This document shows, piece after piece, positions 19,345 to 28,859 of a stretch of 64,000 bases of DNA (within the stretch, counting starts at the first letter, position 1; every line of letters begins with the position of its first letter). This DNA is from Hermatobates lingyangjiaoensis (lineage: Eukaryota > Arthropoda > Insecta > Hemiptera > Hermatobatidae). The position numbers were made by a program, and so were the translations under genes. The notes below the pieces were generated by a model. That model did no database searches and was not told the origin of the DNA. It saw nothing but the letters and a program-made list of their open reading frames with translations. Location: assembly GCA_026182355.1 (NCBI GenBank), contig JAPFBL010000552.1:134501-198500 (forward strand). Direction: 5' to 3'.

Positions 19345-19388
19345 TATTGGACATGTTTCAGTGTTACATCCACCATCTTCAGCAAAAA
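19345..19388 (-). ncRNA. Hammerhead-like ribozyme with ACATGT-C
   Basis: Stem I TTG/CAA, CTGAAGA (19376-19382 complement), stem II GTG/CAC, GAA, the palindrome ACATGT and C. All core bases are present. Confidence 0.65.
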
Positions 19389-19442
19389 GAAAAACACAAT
19401 TATAACTACACATATTAGTTAATTAAACTATATATATATTAG

Positions 19443-19570
19443 TATACTTTGGGAGCAGACCTTCTTTTAAACAGATTTCGTTAAATGACTTGCTTATTTC
19501 CAGTCTTGCACGTTTCCTACATACCTTCTCTAATTGTTTTACATGAGTCTTCCACTTCTCTGGCGACATA
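19443..19570 (-). pseudogene. PLE N-terminal ORF fragment
   Basis: MSPEKWKTHVKQLEKVCRKR, then FNEICLKEGLLPK and (TA)n. The truncation is at the same LLP position as the other fragments. Confidence 0.65.
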
Positions 19571-19864
19571 TAAAACAATTCTCAAATAATTTATTTACAA
19601 CGAATACGACATTTTGATCTACATAGATTATTATCAAGGAAAATTATAAACAATAATATAACTTAATTTACATAAACAATAACATTAACTAATAACCATT
19701 ATTAAAACGAATTAAAACAGTTTAATAATTACATCAAAACTAAACATAACTTTTTATCAACAGGTTTTCCTTATGCTACTTCTAATTACATTACATCTAA
19801 GTTGTACAACATTAATTATACTATCTAGCTGTTATGTCCTTTTCACGTATGTTACTTTAAAGTT

Positions 19865-20032
19865 CTAGAAAAACAAGTGGCCATGACCGTTAAGGTTTGG
19901 CTTCTTCTCTTTTATACTTAACGATTCAATAATATGTAGCTTCCTATGGTCATTTTCTTGATATAATATTTCAATGTTGTCTTCTAGTGTTTTCCTATTT
20001 GGCTGTATTTTATGGATATTCATTGTATGTTC
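19865..20032 (-). pseudogene. PLE endonuclease C-terminal part
   Basis: The frame contains NIEILYQENDHRKLHIIES, LSIKEKKPNLNGH and a stop at 19865-19867. The xHIIESLxIKExxPxLN pattern is the usual end of the PLE GIY-YIG domain (compare LHILEALYIKEYNPSLN at 21040-21085). Its N-terminal half is lost at a junction with another PLE's 3' UTR near 20040. Confidence 0.7.
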
Positions 20033-20249
20033 TTTCGATGCTTCGGCTGGTCGGTGGTCTTGAAGAAACACTTAAACAGTGTAGCCAACTTACGGAGGGA
20101 TGGGAGGCAAGGATATGTAAAGAAATAATAGGAAAAAAAATTATAACAATTGAAAACAAAAACTATTAGCACAAGTAAAAAAACCCAAACAGAAATAGAA
20201 ATAAGAAAGTAAACAAAAGATAAATTAAAATAAATAAAAGGAATAATCA

Positions 20250-20580
20250 ACGATTGAGGATTAAGTCCAGGAGCAGATCTACCCCCCAAAAGACTAATAC
20301 AGCTTCTTCTGAAGCCCTCAGAGTGACTTTTGAATTAGTCTGATCAATCTGCCTCAGGACCTGTACACGGAGACAGTCATTAAAACTGAGTTCGTGAGAA
20401 CTGGCATGAGTAGCAACGGGAAGGTCAATGCTTTTACCAACGGATGACCTTTGATTATTATTCATACGCAGGCTTTGCTTGGTGGAAGCCAAAACCACAA
20501 AAAAAGCATCACATTGGGTGCAATCTAAACGGTAAACGCAGTTACCAGGGATACAAGAGGACTTGTAAGAGATAGGGTAG
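20250..20580 (-). pseudogene. PLE GIY-YIG endonuclease domain (family O)
   Basis: The minus frame reads PGNCVYRLDCTQCDAFF, VVLASTKQSLRMNNNQRSS and THASSHELSF. CVYRLDC-QC aligns with the GIY part and CxxC insert. The YIG part should read roughly YVGET but is FFVVLA here, so the catalytic segment is degenerate. The C-terminus TLRASEEA then shifts frame to GGRSAPGLN. A 3' UTR follows to about 20080. Confidence 0.75.
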
Positions 20581-20664
20581 GTGCGTTTACTGAGGAAGGA
20601 AATATATATATATATATATACATATATATATAAAGTTGGCAGCAGATTCTGCGTTGACCAATTT

Positions 20665-21189
20665 CAAGACGAGATAGCCCTCCAAAAATTAATAGGTAAT
20701 AATGTACAAACCGTCAACCCAGAAGATCGATTGAAACTAACTATATTCTACAAAAACCTAAATACAAAGAATCTACTGATATATAATAAACCAAAACAAG
20801 AAACTGCCGAGCTACAGCGTAGCCATCTCATATATGAATATAAATGTACCACAGGGGACTGTGCAACCCTGCCTTCGAAGTATATAGGGCTGACTACGAC
20901 TAAGCTATCACGGCGATTGACTCTCCACCTTGCAGGAGGAGCACCGAAGAGCTATGCCGAAGAGGTCCACAAAAAGAATCTATCAAGAGAGAACCTGACT
21001 GAGGGGACAACCATCTTGCAGAGCTTCCAAGACGACATCGGACTGCATATACTCGAAGCCCTATACATTAAAGAATATAACCCTTCGTTAAATATTCAAA
21101 ATAGTGACCTTAAAGCCATACCGAGTTCAAAAAATTTTGACAATACTTTTAAGGTAGTAAGAGATGTAGGTGAGGGGACAGGCAGGTAG
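20665..21189 (+). pseudogene. PLE GIY-YIG endonuclease domain (family S)
   Basis: An uninterrupted frame: LTIFYKNLNTKNLL, SHLIYEYKC, TLPSKYIGLTTTKLSRRLTL, then DDIGLHILEALYIKEYNPSL and a stop at 21187-21189. IYEYKC is the GIY-equivalent, YIGLT the YIG, followed by the arginines and the terminal glutamate region. The frame is intact for about 175 codons but lacks the RT and any proper start. The open frame extends upstream to 20581 only by reading through junction and TA repeat. Called a pseudogene because the element is 5' truncated. Confidence 0.8.
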
Positions 21190-21321
21190 TTGGGGTTCAG
21201 TGCCCTGCCCTGCATGCCCTCCCACACACACCTCCCTCCCTTCCACATTTCTTGCTTTTCTATAATAGTTAGTCGTTAACTGTCCTTTGTACTCTACCTT
21301 TTTGCCTTGTTTAATATTTTC

Positions 21322-21368
21322 GTTTTTACCTGATGATGGCTAATGTGAGCCGAAAGCTTGTGTTTTAG
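21322..21368 (+). ncRNA. Hammerhead-like ribozyme, PLE family S
   Basis: CTGATGA 21330-21336, stem II GGCT/AGCC, GAA 21352-21354, the palindrome AGCT (21355-21358) and T. Stem I is two to three pairs (AC/GT). It sits between the EN 3' UTR and the next ORF start. Confidence 0.7.
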
Positions 21369-21406
21369 ATTAAGTTTCAAATTATAGCTTTAGTTTAAAG
21401 TGTTTA

Positions 21407-21598
21407 GTGTTCAACTTCTTTCCTTTCATGTCGTTAGCAGAACTCCTTTGGAAAATACCCGAAAGTTACCAAAAACTAGTTAGGAAACTAGAGAACATCA
21501 GTAAGAAATTGGTCAACACAGAAGCTGCTGCCAACTTTAATTATACCTGTTTAAGAGAAGACCTGCTGCCTTCATACACCAATATATATATATATATA
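21407..21598 (+). pseudogene. PLE N-terminal ORF fragment (family S)
   Basis: MSLAELLWKIPESYQKLVRK, then LVNTEAAANFNYTC and REDLLPSYTNI, which runs into (TA)n. The likely start is ATG 21428. About 55 codons of a new ORF copy directly follow the ribozyme, which is the tandem arrangement expected if the template RNA came from adjacent or circular copies. Confidence 0.7.
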
Positions 21599-21671
21599 TA
21601 CCAATAACAGCAGAGGTTATTGAAAATTTTGTGTGGTCGAAAAAAGATAGAATTATTTATATTATATATGT

Positions 21672-21965
21672 ATGAATAAACGACAATAAGAAATGGGAAA
21701 ACAAGAGTAAGATCTTTCAACCGTAACAAGCGGTCTCCGTCAGGGTCAAAAAGCGGACTGAAACACTAGATGCAGAAAGCATCTGGTGAGAGATTGAGAA
21801 GAGTGGTATTTTAAAAGGATGAAAGTGCAGGAAAGGACTAATGTCCAGAAAGGGATGTTTGGGAAACAAAGGAGTACAGTAAGAAAGAGTAAAAAATTGT
21901 TGTTATTTCACGTGTTGTTATTAACATTGATTGTTGTTTCACGTGTTTATGTGAAACCTTTATAT
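21672..21965 (-). mobile_element. PLE family A end with longer 3' UTR
   Basis: A minus-strand ribozyme relic at 21703-21747 (CTGACGG, losing the last A), then the UTR with gatgcagaaagcatctgg and cctttctggacattag as at 4930. A detached plus-strand long terminus (cgtgtttatgtgaaacc) follows at 21900-21960. Confidence 0.7.
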
Positions 21966-22005
21966 ATACCTATATATCATAGGTGTGTTCTCTAATCAGG
22001 ATTTG

Positions 22006-22170
22006 GTCAATTTTCTAGGATAAAAAATCAAACTCTCGTTGCCAACGGTTTTATTCAAAATCTTTTTCATAGCCTATGAAAAAGGTTTTAAATAAAACCG
22101 AAACGTTGGCAACGAGAGTTTGATTTTTAATCCTAGAAAATTGACCGAATCCCGATTAGAGAACACACCT
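22006..22170. mobile_element. PLE family F inverted pair
   Basis: A palindrome with arms of about 75 bp. Each arm has a perfect stem II-like hairpin (GGTTTT/AAAACC), then GAA, ACGT, T and GGC. The expected CTGANGA reads CTATGAA. The ends are gtgtgttctctaatc and gattagagaacacac. Confidence 0.75.
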
Positions 22171-22469
22171 ATTCTATCAAACGTTCGATATATTATTGAA
22201 TCTGCTATATATATATCATCAAGCAGAGACCAGATCATTTTTCTCCAGTAGTACGCCAATTGCACAAAGCAGGCGCGATTGTCATCTAGTTTGTCTGTAG
22301 ATATCTAGTTTGTATTGTCATCTAGATGTGTCTGTTGATAGACATGGTTCGTTTTATCTTACAGTCACTATTGATTCATTTAGTACCTCCCTTTATATTC
22401 TTAGTAATGCCATCCTGTTGTCTAAGGTCGTACCTTTTCATTGACGTTCTTTGTTACTAAGAGTCAGCT

Positions 22470-22775
22470 CAGGATGCCAGAGTAGCTAAGTGGTTAACGT
22501 ACTCGCCTCTGGACTGGTAGTCCGGGGTTCAATCCCCACCTGGCCCTGGATTTATTCACGCGGGAAGTAAAAACAAATCTGAAAATAGTTCCTTGGAGAG
22601 GATGTTAAGCCTTCGGTCCCGAGCCTGTACGATGTCAGGTAATCGTTAAAGACCACTACTTGAAATACACTTGATTTTGGACTCCCAATGTAGAATCTGT
22701 AGAATCACTGTACAAACATGAAGCCTGTAATCGGCTGACGTTATCACCCGATAGGAGATCGATAAAACAATAAAA
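22470..22775 (+). mobile_element. tRNA-derived SINE
   Basis: The head has a box A-like tagctaagtggttaac and a box B GGTTCAATCC (pol III promoter). The body is shared with all other SINEs here (gtcccgagcctgtacgatgt, ggactcccaatgtagaat), with an A-rich tail at 22770-22781. The head resembles a tRNA, but the 3' arm does not fold into a mature tRNA. Confidence 0.85.
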
Positions 22776-23004
22776 AAAAAAACAGCTCAGTCATTCAGAG
22801 AGGTTGAATATTTTCACACTTCTCCTTGGATGGAGTCCTGGAAAATGTATCAAACAACAGAAAGATATAACTGACAAAATGGTGAAAATGTTTGCTGGGT
22901 TATTAACTAAAGGTGATTAAAAACGTAATATTATCTTAAAAACTGTTTATATTCTTCCCACAGCAGAATAAAACTGTATTACAATAAATCCATTGCAGTA
23001 CTAT

Positions 23005-23225
23005 GTATCAATGATCAAACCACAATAAGAAATGGGAAAACAAGACTAAGATCTTTCAACCATAACAAGCGGTCTTAGTAACCAGATCTAGTGTTTCAGT
23101 TGAGTTTTTGACTCTGACGAAGACCGCTTGTTACGGTTGAAAGATCTTAGTCTTGTTTTCCCATTTCTTATTGTGGTTTGATTATTGATTGCTATTTCAC
23201 GTATTTATGTGAAATCATTTTATCA
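23005..23225. mobile_element. PLE family A inverted pair
   Basis: Left side short terminus (tatcaatgatc), right side long terminus (tgaaatc). The minus arm is cut inside the ribozyme (after gcggtctta). Confidence 0.8.
23108..23154 (+). ncRNA. Hammerhead-like ribozyme, PLE family A (intact core)
   Basis: GACT 23110-23113 and AGTC 23149-23152 form stem I. CTGACGA 23114-23120, stem II GACCG/CGGTT, GAA 23139-23141, AGATCT 23142-23147, T 23148. Every expected base is present. A good reference copy for family A. Confidence 0.75.
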
Positions 23226-23529
23226 ATGAGTACTATGTATACAACAATTAAACATTTTCATCTCTGTTGTGTTTCTTGTTATTTGAAATATTGATAAGAA
23301 GTATGGATAGGCTAGATGTTACACTAAAAGCAATGAACCAGAAATAAATGCTTGGAATACTATGAATAACAGAGCGAATAAATCGATTTGATTGCAGTAT
23401 AAGGTGAGCCTTCGAGGCAATCGAGTCTATTTCAGAGGAGCCTGAAGTGACCTTCAAGGTTCTCTCCTAAGAGACAGTTATTCTTAGCCACGCTTTGCTG
23501 TGTCATAGTCCGTTCTAAGACCAGACAGT

Positions 23530-23567
23530 AAGACTCAATGATATACAATACAATACAATACAATACA
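23530..23567. repeat. (ATACA)n microsatellite
   Basis: About seven pentamer units. Confidence 0.9.
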
Positions 23568-23821
23568 GGACTGAAGGCAAAAACAATTTCACCTACTGAG
23601 GATTTAACATAGCTGGGGCAACGATTGAAAAAATTTTTTCTTTGAAATTTTTTGGGAATTAAACATTTATCGTAATTAAATATTTAGTTTTTATATCGTA
23701 TATAATAAAATCTCATGTACGCAGTCCTCAAAATGTATATAAATTAATCAATATTCTCATTATCCAATAAGGCCTTAAATAGTCGATGCTGCAGAGAACT
23801 ATGTTCAATTAAGTTAAAAAT

Positions 23822-24360
23822 CATTAGTCATGCAATCCGTAATTCTGTGGTATTTACTCATTCTGAGGTAAAATGGATAAACAAACAAAAGTCTCCACAC
23901 AAATGAAGTTTTATTCAACAACAACAACGCGTTTCGAACACTTTGTGTTCATCATCAGGAAGACACTATAATACAAATTATATCTAATCAGTAAGAAAAT
24001 TAGAGTGAAATAAAAAAATTCAATTAAGAGAGTTTAATGACATACCCAAGGATGTGGTGCAGAAGAGTTGGTATTCCCACATCCTTGGGTATGTCATTAA
24101 CTCTCTTAATTGAATTTTATTATTTCACTTTAATTTTGTAACTGATTAGATATAATTTGTATTGTGGTGTCTTACTGATGATGAACACAAAGTGTTCGAA
24201 ACTCGTTGTTGTTTAAAACATTAGTTGTGCAATCCGTAATTGTGTGGTATTTACTCATTCTGAGGTAAAATGGATAAACCAACAACATGTTCGAAACGCG
24301 TTGAATAAAAAACTTCATTTGTGTGGAGACTTTTGTTTGTTTATCCATTTTAGCTCAGAA
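23822..24360. mobile_element. PLE family D inverted pair plus extra tail
   Basis: The minus arm runs from the terminus gtgcaatccgtaatt type block (23822) through the ribozyme to about 24050. The plus arm spans 24060-24220. A rearranged second terminus (24221-24360) contains gtgcaatccgtaattgtg and, inverted, cgaaacgcgttgaataa. The centre 24015-24110 is a hairpin (tgacatacccaaggatgtgg). Confidence 0.75.
23920..23965 (-). ncRNA. Hammerhead-like ribozyme, PLE family D
   Basis: CTGATGA, a perfect stem II GAACAC/GTGTTC with an AAA loop, GAA, the palindrome ACGCGT and T. Stem I is weak. The plus twin at 24170-24215 has ACTCGT, breaking the palindrome. Confidence 0.7.
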
Positions 24361-24984
24361 TGTTAAGTATTAGCAAACTAATGAATTCTGGTGATTCTCA
24401 ATTTAATGAAGTCTGGGAAACGTTTGAGGTCCTGATGAAAGAAATTGAAAAAAAAAAACTTCAAATTGATTATACTTCTAGTTTCAAAACTCACTATGAC
24501 AAAAGGTTTTAACAACTGTTTAGATCAGCAATTATATGGAAAAGTACAGTTAAAGAGGTGATTGCTAGTTGCCACATCAATTAGAACTCTAACCAATTTT
24601 AATTTTTTTTTCATCACTACAATCTCGCATTTGCACAAGCAGCACAAAAGGTTAGAGGTGGTTCATTTGCACAAACACCACAAAAACTTTTTGCTACATT
24701 AGAAATATATTAATAAATACAAAATATCTTATTACTTATTCAAAATAGACTTGTGCTATTTTCTAATATGTAAAAAGAAAAAAAATTGAATGTATTTTTC
24801 GTTTTATTACATTTGTAACCTCAAAGACAATGGTAAAATTTTAAAACTGTAGAATTAGCAGTTTAAGGAAAAAAATGTTTTCTAAAAACTGGTTTTTGGC
24901 AAGAAAAGTGACTACGGAGCCCATTTTTGTGTAAAATATCAACTTGATCAATCAAAGATTCTGGACCGTAGCGTGGTAACAAGC
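24361..24984. other. AT-rich spacer
   Basis: A short internal repeat (catttgcacaa, cacaaaa) near 24628-24680. No gene seen. Confidence 0.4.
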
Positions 24985-25002
24985 AATGGTAACACACTCA
25001 CC

Positions 25003-25041
<39 letters not shown>

Positions 25042-25043
25042 AC
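24985..25043. repeat. (CACC)n/(CA)n microsatellite
   Basis: CACC units, then about 11 CA units with one CG interruption. Confidence 0.95.
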
Positions 25044-25469
25044 ATCATCGCAAAAACATCATAAAACGACTTTTGGGACCTCAAAACATATAATTCCGTC
25101 AAAATCTGAAGATCGAATTTTCTCACGATCACTATACTTTACTTATAGTAAAGTAAAAAAAAATGGCATTCTAGAAGTGAAAGCGACTATGATATCTGCC
25201 CAGTAGTCTCCGAATAGTAGCAGTTGAAATTCCTGAAAAATTAGCTTAGATACGTGTTTTGTGGTTTTTATTTACGATTTTAATGACGGGAGTCAGTGGG
25301 ATTAATAGGAGACATTGACTTTGGGATATCATCGGTGGAACTGTTGCAGAGTGCAGTCTAGCCGAATATTACCGTCCGTCTGTCCGTACCAGTAGTACTT
25401 AATATCCTATGGGTCTACTGCACTTTGCCTGTAACCTTCTTTTAACCTATATCGACCTCTATATTTAAA

Positions 25470-26100
25470 GTTCGTGATTTTGTTTGTTTGTTCACTAACA
25501 AACAAACAAACAAAATGGGGCTAAGTTTTTCCCCATTGCTTCTACTTGTCTTCTTAGATGGTGTCGTTTACTGTTTAAAATTGTGCAGGTTATAAATAAT
25601 ATTGTTAACATTTTGAATTCCTTCGTCGCAAAGATCACCTTGAGCAGTTGATCACTTTAATTTTGTAGAGATTAAACTCGTTTCCCGTGAAGATAGAGAC
25701 CTGAAATTCAATATATATTATTTATTACCTGAATAATGTTAAAAAGAAAATAATCGCTATATTCCCAAAATTGGATCCATGGTAGCAAGTGTCTTGCGTG
25801 CTCACCAATGACAGTAGTGCAAATGTATTGGCACTAATAAATTGCAATGTAAATGTCTACAATATGTGATGTTATTCTCTGAGACGAGTGAGTTACTTCA
25901 GACTCCAAAAAATCTTTACGAAATGAAATAACACACCTTTGAAAAAATAAATGTAACAAAAACATTTTTTTTTTAATTTAATATTTGCGTAATATAATAC
26001 GTAATATAATACTTGCTCTCCGATGACAGTAGCACAAATATATTAAAGAACAAATGTAACAAAAAAAATGTTTGAATTTAAAATTTGAATAATATAAAGA
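25470..26100. repeat. Dispersed repeat R, copy 1, split by a LINE piece
   Basis: Shares ttcgtgattttgtttgtttg, then, after 25690, tgaaattcaatatatatt, cttgcgtgctcaccaatg and acagtagtgcaaatgtatt with 60575-60860 in the same order. The second half is partly re-duplicated near 26010. Family unknown. Confidence 0.55.
25540..25690 (-). pseudogene. LINE C-terminal fragment
   Basis: Nearly the same sequence as 27725-27880 (ttctacttgtcttc, ggtgtcgtttactgt, acattttgaattccttcgtc, atcactttaattttgtagag), which encodes the zinc-knuckle-like end of a LINE ORF on the minus strand. It has accumulated indels. Confidence 0.6.
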
Positions 26101-26149
26101 GGAACAAGATAGTGTGTGTTATGAGAGGGAGCTGTGAAGTGAATCTTAA

Positions 26150-26640
26150 GAGATAATGCTTCATTGTATTAGTTTTTTGTCTCTGCATCTAGTTTTTATG
26201 TTTTTACCTTATACATTTTTCATTTATTTAATTTATTTTAAGTTTTATTCTCTATTTTTTATTAAAGCTTAGTTCATAATTCTTAATTTTTATTTATGTA
26301 TCATTTCTTCTGTTCATCCCTCAGTTTTTATTATTTTATTTGTTTTTGTGTTTACTATTATTTTTCATATTCCTATTTTAATTTAATTTAATCTTAAATT
26401 GATTCTTGTCTACCTTATTCTCTGTGACCGGGCGCGTATGTGGCAACATTGTTGGTCTCCAACCGTCTCTGTACCAGTGCGCTTGTTTTCCTCTCTTATC
26501 TCTCCTGATGACGGTTCAACCAAAAATTAGAGACTCTATGTGTGTGTTTTTAATTTCTCTATGTTTCTTTATGTAGACTGAATTGTATTTGTCCATTTAG
26601 GATCGTATTTTTATCGAAAAAGTATATATATATATATATA
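26150..26640 (+). mobile_element. PLE family B 3' UTR and end
   Basis: A T-rich UTR including tttatgtatcatttcttctg and ttcatccctcag (inverted at 35700-35760), then tctccaaccgtctctg and a hammerhead motif at 26501-26535. CTGATGA is intact (26505-26511) but GAAA is CAAAAATT, losing G. It ends at (TA)n. Confidence 0.65.
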
Positions 26641-26644
26641 TATA

Positions 26645-26732
26645 GTTCACAGAGGAATGAGAAAAAGAAATAAAAACACACACAAAAAAGACTTACAACG
26701 ATATTTCGACATTCGTCGTCATCGGATATATA
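26645..26732 (-). mobile_element. PLE family O end between (TA)n tracts
   Basis: The minus strand reads CCGATGACGACGAATGTC, GAA, ATAT, C. The second core base U is C. (TA)n tracts lie at 26626-26643 and 26727-26752. Confidence 0.55.
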
Positions 26733-27175
26733 TATATATATATATATATATGTTGAATAGGTTGGATGGCAGAGAAGTCTGACTATGACTAGCTGTATAG
26801 CCACAGTGACTTAGTAGTTGTACTAAGTAGCAACACAATTGCGAAGAGTGAGGATTCACTAAGAATGACTCCTGTCATTACAGTGCAGGTTTAAGCAAGT
26901 AACTTTCTAGGCTTCAAAACCACCGCAAGGCTGTCTCACAACGGGAAAATGATTGTACGGGTGACATTTCACGATTACCCCTTGCATTGTCCTTCAAAGT
27001 AACACTTAATTATGGCAAGTCATTATATTCAACATAAACAAACATTCCTATCGAAACGCATTAAATGCAAGCATTACTGCTTAGTCATTTGAATATAAAT
27101 ATTTTGCTATTGTTTAAAATATTAAAAAATAGATATACAAGTATAGTTGTTTAGGTTTCCTATTTGAATAGGTAT

Positions 27176-27260
27176 GTTTAGTGTGTGTGTGTGTGTGTGT
27201 GTGTTTGTATTTGTAATTGTGTTTGTAATTATGTTTGTGTTTGTGTTTGTTTGTTTGTGT

Positions 27261-27309
<49 letters not shown>

Positions 27310-27318
27310 TTTGTTTTT
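27176..27318. repeat. (GT)n tract adjoining LINE 3' end
   Basis: Interrupted GT and GTTT repeats. On the minus strand this is an (AC)n run immediately downstream of the LINE 3' end (catgttgaaaaaaac). Confidence 0.9.
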
Positions 27319-28223
27319 TTCAACATGTTCCACTTTATTGTATTAAATGTAAGTGATACATACTGGTGAGTACGTTATTTATAACCATATAACTTAAAAC
27401 TATAATTTGGCTATATACAATGTTGACAAAGAATAAGTATTAACAATTAGACTATTTGCAGTTGTTATGTAACGATACAGCATGATATTTTTAGTACTGC
27501 AATTCACAAATATTATGCGTAATGTTATATACAAATTCTATAAATTGACATTAATATAAATGCAATTAATTATACATTATACTAATGGTACCTTATGACA
27601 TTATAAAGATGATGTAAATATTAGCGTATTTCATAAACGGTTCAGACCAATGTCATTTAGAAATTTTACGAATGTCTTTCTGAGATCGTTTTATGAGATC
27701 TTCTTTTGAAGGTGACCATGTTTTCTTCATTGTTTCTACTTGTCTTCCGAGCTGGTGTCGTTTACTGTCTAAACTTGTACTGTTATAAATAATATGGCTA
27801 ACATTTTGAATTCCTTCGTCACAAGGACACCTAGAGAAGGTGATCACTTTAATTTTGTAGAGGGATACTCGAATCTTTCCGTGGCCGGTCATCATTTGAG
27901 TTTCTTTGTATGTCAGTTTCAGATCTATTATCTCCAGTCGAGAGTAAACTGTAGGGAAGTATTCCCTTGTCATTGAACCAAGGGTACTGTTTATCCATTG
28001 TATGTTCCATTTTTGAATACTGTTAGTATTTAGTCTTTTTTTGTGGAACGACCATGGTGGCATATGATGTTTTATTGGCCCAATTGTATCTGTAGTCATT
28101 TGCTTTGCAATAGAATCTGCAATTTCATTTCCCATAGTTCCCACATGGACTCTCGTCCATGTAACAATGACTTTTCCGTGTTTTTGGATATTATTAAACA
28201 GGTTGTGTGTGTGTGTGTGTGTT
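27318..28223 (-). mobile_element. LINE copy 1 (3' UTR plus ORF C-terminus)
   Basis: The minus strand runs from an (AC)n at 28204-28223, through the ORF C-terminal part, to a 3' UTR (27650-27318) ending ggaacatgttgaaaaaa and then (AC)n. It is 5' truncated and appears to be inserted in the (AC)n tail of copy 2. Confidence 0.75.
27653..28203 (-). pseudogene. LINE RNase H and C-terminal zinc-knuckle region
   Basis: An open frame to the stop at 27653-27655. VIVTWTRVHVGTMGNEIADS carries the RNase H signature (W-x-HxG-xxGNExAD). Then LKLTYKETQMMTGHGKIR and CPCDEGIQNVSHIIYN, the CxC...H motif found at the end of many non-LTR ORF2 proteins. The frame is intact for about 180 codons. The 5' part (endonuclease, RT) is absent, so this is a truncated copy. 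The upstream THTHTH stretch is only translated microsatellite. Confidence 0.85.
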
Positions 28224-28224
28224 T

Positions 28225-28618
28225 TTTCAACATGTTCCACTTTATTGTATTACATGCAAGTGATACATTCTTTACATATGTTTTATACAACCATATAACT
28301 TAGAACTATAAGTTGGCTATGTACAATGTTGAGAATGATGAAGTATTAGCAATTAGACTATATACAGTTGTTATGTAACTATACATAATATGACAATTTT
28401 AGTACTTCAGTTTGCAAATATTATGCGAAGTGTATTACAATTTACAAATTACAAATAATAACAAAATACAAAATACAAATAAATTACAAATAATATAAAT
28501 TGTAAATTACAAATTTAAAATTATTTCAATACAATGAATTATACTATATACAATGGGAGCTTATGAAATTATAAAGATGTTGTAAATATCAGCGTATTTC
28601 ATAAACTGATCAGATCAA
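28225..28618 (-). mobile_element. LINE copy 2, 3' UTR only
   Basis: Repeats the 3' UTR of copy 1 in the same orientation (caacatgttccactttattg, ccatataactta, gcgtatttcataaac). It is flanked on its 5' side by (GT)n at 28619-28706. With copy 1 it forms a direct pair about 905 bp apart. Confidence 0.75.
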
Positions 28619-28687
<69 letters not shown>

Positions 28688-28706
28688 CGTGTGTGTGTGT
28701 GTGTCT
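28619..28706. repeat. (GT)n microsatellite
   Basis: About 40 GT units with a few GC interruptions. Confidence 0.97.
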
Positions 28707-28859
28707 GTCTGTTGTTTAAGTGATAGTGGTTTAAGTGGTTAAGTAATAAAATATTACTACCATTGTAAGTTAGTACTGTGTGGTGTTTATTGTATATGTA
28801 GTATGTTGTGGTCTTATGTATAAAGGTAGGTGAATGTAGTATTATAGTATGAGTAGACT

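Larger units (their letters stand above)
19432..20032 (-). mobile_element. PLE 3' unit: EN end, UTR, ribozyme relic, N-terminal codons
   Basis: Read on the minus strand: EN C-terminus (20032-19865), an AT-rich 3' UTR, a degraded hammerhead (TTGATAA, stem ATCT/AGAT, near 19605-19650), an N-terminal ORF fragment (19570-19443) and (TA)n. This one copy shows the full order of parts at a PLE 3' end. Confidence 0.7.
20634..21598 (+). mobile_element. PLE family S unit with tandem 3' organisation
   Basis: Left edge: (TA)n, then about 32 nt of inverted N-terminal ORF sequence (20634-20665). EN coding (20665-21189), 3' UTR, ribozyme (21322-21368), N-terminal ORF codons (21407-21598) and (TA)n follow. 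This is the best-preserved PLE unit in the window. Confidence 0.8.

Noticed and set aside
22473..22560. Functional tRNA genes at SINE heads
   Set aside because: Boxes A and B are present but the acceptor stem does not close and each continues into a SINE body.
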